Source: Bacteroidota bacterium
GTDB taxonomy: Bacteria > Bacteroidota > Bacteroidia > Bacteroidales > JAADJA01
Assembly (NCBI GenBank): GCA_024278155.1
Contig: JAJRTT010000451.1
Coordinates: 1 to 7,342, forward strand
DNA length: 7,342 bases
Direction of reading: 5' to 3'
How positions within the stretch are numbered: position 1 is the stretch's first letter; each line of letters begins with the position of its first letter. Both the position numbers and the translations under genes were made by a program. Positions 5,053 through 7,342 of this stretch are shown piece by piece. The notes beneath the pieces are model-generated. The model had not been told where the DNA came from. It worked only from the letters and a program-made list of their open reading frames with translations, and did no database searches.

Positions 5053-7342
5053 ATGAAAAAACTTACATTACTTGCTGTGGCCACCTTATTCCTGGTCTCT
5101 GTCTTTGCCCAACAGATGAAATATTCCAAAGTGAAAATACTTACTGATGACATGGGTTTGCAAAAGCTCGCACATGCTGGACTGGACGTATCTGAGGGGA
5201 CTTTCAAGAAAGGGGATTTCTTTGTTTCAGATTTTTCTGAATTGGAAATCGCAAAGATGCAGGAATTAAATGTCAACTATGAAATCCTCATTGATGATGT
5301 GGCCAAGTTTTATGTGGAAAGAAATATCGGGAAATCCAATGATGTAAACGATTATATAGGGATGAACGAATGGGAAGTCCCCGAGAACTTCGATTTTGGT
5401 TCCATGGGCGGACATTATACGTTCGAGGAAATGGTGGCCCACATAGATAATATGGCCAATTTGTTCCCCGGTTTGGTTACCGTGAAAGAATCCATTGGCC
5501 AATCCATCGAAGGACGTGATTTGTGGATGGTGAAAATATCCGACAATCCCAATGTGAACGAAGATGAGCCAGAGGTTTTATATACGGCCCTCCATCATGC
5601 ACGCGAACCGGCAAGCTTGATGCAGATGATTTATTATATGTATTACTTGCTCGAAAATTATGATAATGACGATTTGATCAAAACCCTGGTTGACAATACG
5701 GAGATGTATTTTGTCCCTGTCGTGAACCCGGATGGATATGTTTACAATGCGATGACCAATCCCAATGGTGGTGGAATGTGGCGGAAAAACAGGAGGGACA
5801 ATGGTGATGGGACGTTTGGCGTTGACCCAAACAGGAATTATGCATATCAATGGGGATATGACAACAATGGATCTTCTCCCTATACCGATAGTGAGACTTA
5901 CAGGGGGACAGCTCCTTTTTCGGAACCGGAAACAGAGGCCATGCGCGATTTTGTGAACGACCATGAATTCAGGCTGGCGTTGAATTACCATACTTACAGC
6001 AACCTGCTTTTATATCCATGGGGCTGGACATCGGACGTTTCTCCCGACGAAGACATTATGAATGCCTATGCCGCTTTGATGACACAGGACAACAATTATA
6101 CTTATGGACCGAGCAGCACGACCATTTACCCGACAAATGGCGATGCCAACGATTGGATGTACGGTGAACAAACATCCAAAGATAAGATATTCTCTTATAC
6201 ACCGGAATTGGGCGGAAGCAGCGATGGCTTTTATTGTCCCATCGACCGCATAATCCCCATTGCACAGGAAAACATGATACAGAATATCCTGTTGGCAGCT
6301 TTTGCAGGGAAGTATGGCGAAATAAACGATCTGACTTCCGGGATCATTTCCGAAACAAATGGATTCATCAGCTTTGATGTTATCCGTTTGGGATTGGTTG
6401 ACGGGACTTACACGGTTTCACTTGAGGCTGCAAACAATGCTGTGGCAACTACTGGTGATGCTATTGAATTTACCGCAATGGAACTTTTGGATACAAATAC
6501 CGATTCCATATCTTATACATTGGCCAACGGGATAAACAGCGGTACGACCGTGAAATTTGTACTTTCCATTGACAATGGCGACTATGTTCTTTCAGATACA
6601 CTTACAAAGATTTATGGCAATCCGGTGGTTGTTTTTGAAGATGATGGAAATACACTTGAATACTGGTCAGGAAACTGGGCAGTAACCAATGCAAGTTACC
6701 ATTCTCCAACGGGTTCCATTACCGATTCGCCAAACGGCAACTACAACGACCAATCTACCTATACGATTACGATGGACAATCCCATTGACCTGACAACTGC
6801 TGGTTATGCACAACTTAGCTTCTGGGCGAAATGGGAAATCGAAGCGGGCTGGGACTACACGCAGATACTGATCTCGACAAACAACGGTTTGTCATGGACG
6901 CCCATGCAGGGGAAATATACGGTTGCCGGAAACAGCAATCAGCCCACGGGCGAACCTTTATATGACGGATTCCAAACCCAATGGGTACAGGAGGAAATCG
7001 ATTTAACTGAATTTCTGGGCAATGAAGTAAAATTCAGGTTTCAGTTGGTTTCTGATCAATCAGTAACCGAGGATGGTTATTATTTCGATGATTTTACAAT
7101 TACTACTGTTGAAGTAACCACTACAGGTGCTGATGAGGTTTGGGCTGCTGATCAAATTAGTATTTCAAATCCAATTCCCAATCCGGCATCGGGAATGGTA
7201 AGGTTCAATTTGAGGAATGTAGATGAAAAATCAATTTCACAATTCACAGTTTACAATTCCACAGGGCAAAAGGTTTATTCACAGAATTTAAGCAATAATC
7301 CTTCACAGCTTACCATATCAATTGATGGTTGGAAGGCCGGGG
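5053..7342 (+). CDS. Secreted M14 zinc carboxypeptidase (carboxypeptidase T-like) with T9SS type A sorting domain, cut at the right edge
   Basis: The frame is open for 763 codons from ATG 5053 to the edge. Residues 1-19 are a signal peptide (MKKLTLLAVATLFLVSVFA), followed by a probable propeptide (about 20-118). The peptidase M14 domain (about 121-415) has all the key residues: zinc ligands H182 and E185 in HHAREPAS and H313 in NYHTYSN; substrate-binding R244 (MWRKNRR), N260 and R261 (DPNRNY); and catalytic E385 (YTPELGG). The stretch TYRGTAPFSEPETEAMRDF (282-300) closely resembles bacterial carboxypeptidase T. It should remove C-terminal residues from peptides outside the cell; specificity is not deducible. 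After a beta-rich linker (about 420-520), residues about 526-690 form a jelly-roll like that of immune inhibitor A/MAM proteins (LSFWAKWEIEAGWDYTQI, closing YYFDDFTI). The end, from about 701 (ISISNPIPNPASGMVRFNL), is a type A T9SS sorting domain that lacks probably only 10-25 residues. It is divergent from the BNR gene. Confidence 0.95.
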   Translation, partial: MKKLTLLAVATLFLVSVFAQQMKYSKVKILTDDMGLQKLAHAGLDVSEGTFKKGDFFVSDFSELEIAKMQELNVNYEILIDDVAKFYVERNIGKSNDVNDYIGMNEWEVPENFDFGSMGGHYTFEEMVAHIDNMANLFPGLVTVKESIGQSIEGRDLWMVKISDNPNVNEDEPEVLYTALHHAREPASLMQMIYYMYYLLENYDNDDLIKTLVDNTEMYFVPVVNPDGYVYNAMTNPNGGGMWRKNRRDNGDGTFGVDPNRNYAYQWGYDNNGSSPYTDSETYRGTAPFSEPETEAMRDFVNDHEFRLALNYHTYSNLLLYPWGWTSDVSPDEDIMNAYAALMTQDNNYTYGPSSTTIYPTNGDANDWMYGEQTSKDKIFSYTPELGGSSDGFYCPIDRIIPIAQENMIQNILLAAFAGKYGEINDLTSGIISETNGFISFDVIRLGLVDGTYTVSLEAANNAVATTGDAIEFTAMELLDTNTDSISYTLANGINSGTTVKFVLSIDNGDYVLSDTLTKIYGNPVVVFEDDGNTLEYWSGNWAVTNASYHSPTGSITDSPNGNYNDQSTYTITMDNPIDLTTAGYAQLSFWAKWEIEAGWDYTQILISTNNGLSWTPMQGKYTVAGNSNQPTGEPLYDGFQTQWVQEEIDLTEFLGNEVKFRFQLVSDQSVTEDGYYFDDFTITTVEVTTTGADEVWAADQISISNPIPNPASGMVRFNLRNVDEKSISQFTVYNSTGQKVYSQNLSNNPSQLTISIDGWKAG

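Noticed and set aside
5578..5991. A 137-codon minus-strand open frame inside the carboxypeptidase gene.
   Set aside because: It is antisense to the M14 catalytic core (HHAREPAS to the segment before NYHTYSN), which is clearly the coding strand.

Overview
The window is about 7.3 kb of what looks like a chromosome of a Bacteroidota bacterium, probably an environmental member of the Bacteroidia or Marinilabiliales (the lower rank is a guess). The evidence is three large secreted multidomain proteins with modules typical of that phylum (Asp-box/BNR propeller, PKD, GEVED, M14 peptidase with a type IX secretion C-terminal domain), A/T-rich leaders without Shine-Dalgarno sequences, and a TAnnTTTG-type promoter box. 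No RNA genes, mobile elements, CRISPR arrays or phage genes were seen.

Layout from left to right: (1) positions 1-658, minus strand: the first 219 codons of a secreted sialidase-like Asp-box protein whose C-terminus lies off the left edge. (2) 659-849: intergenic, with a convincing minus-strand intrinsic terminator at 791-834 just after the next gene. (3) 850-4617, minus strand: a complete 1255-residue secreted protein with a signal peptide, a conserved N-terminal module, twelve BNR-like repeats, a PKD domain, a GEVED domain and a C-terminal module ending in two dockerin-like repeats and a VPK tail. (4) 4618-5052: a divergent intergenic region with a likely promoter for the BNR gene, a terminator-like hairpin that has no obvious gene to terminate, and long open minus-strand frames that may be remnants of a lost gene. 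(5) 5053-7342, plus strand: a zinc carboxypeptidase (M14, carboxypeptidase T-like) with a complete visible active site, a jelly-roll domain and the start of a type A T9SS sorting domain, cut by the right edge.

All three proteins appear to be exported and are likely to act at the cell surface or in the medium. The carboxypeptidase trims peptides; the two propeller proteins may bind or cut glycans or other polymers, but the sequence does not fix their substrates. They do not form a single operon: the peptidase is divergent and a terminator separates the two minus-strand genes. I see no clear evidence of a new defence, mobile or regulatory system. The most distinctive points are the C-terminal module of the BNR protein, which lacks an ordinary type A sorting domain, and the unexplained hairpin and open frames in the divergent spacer.
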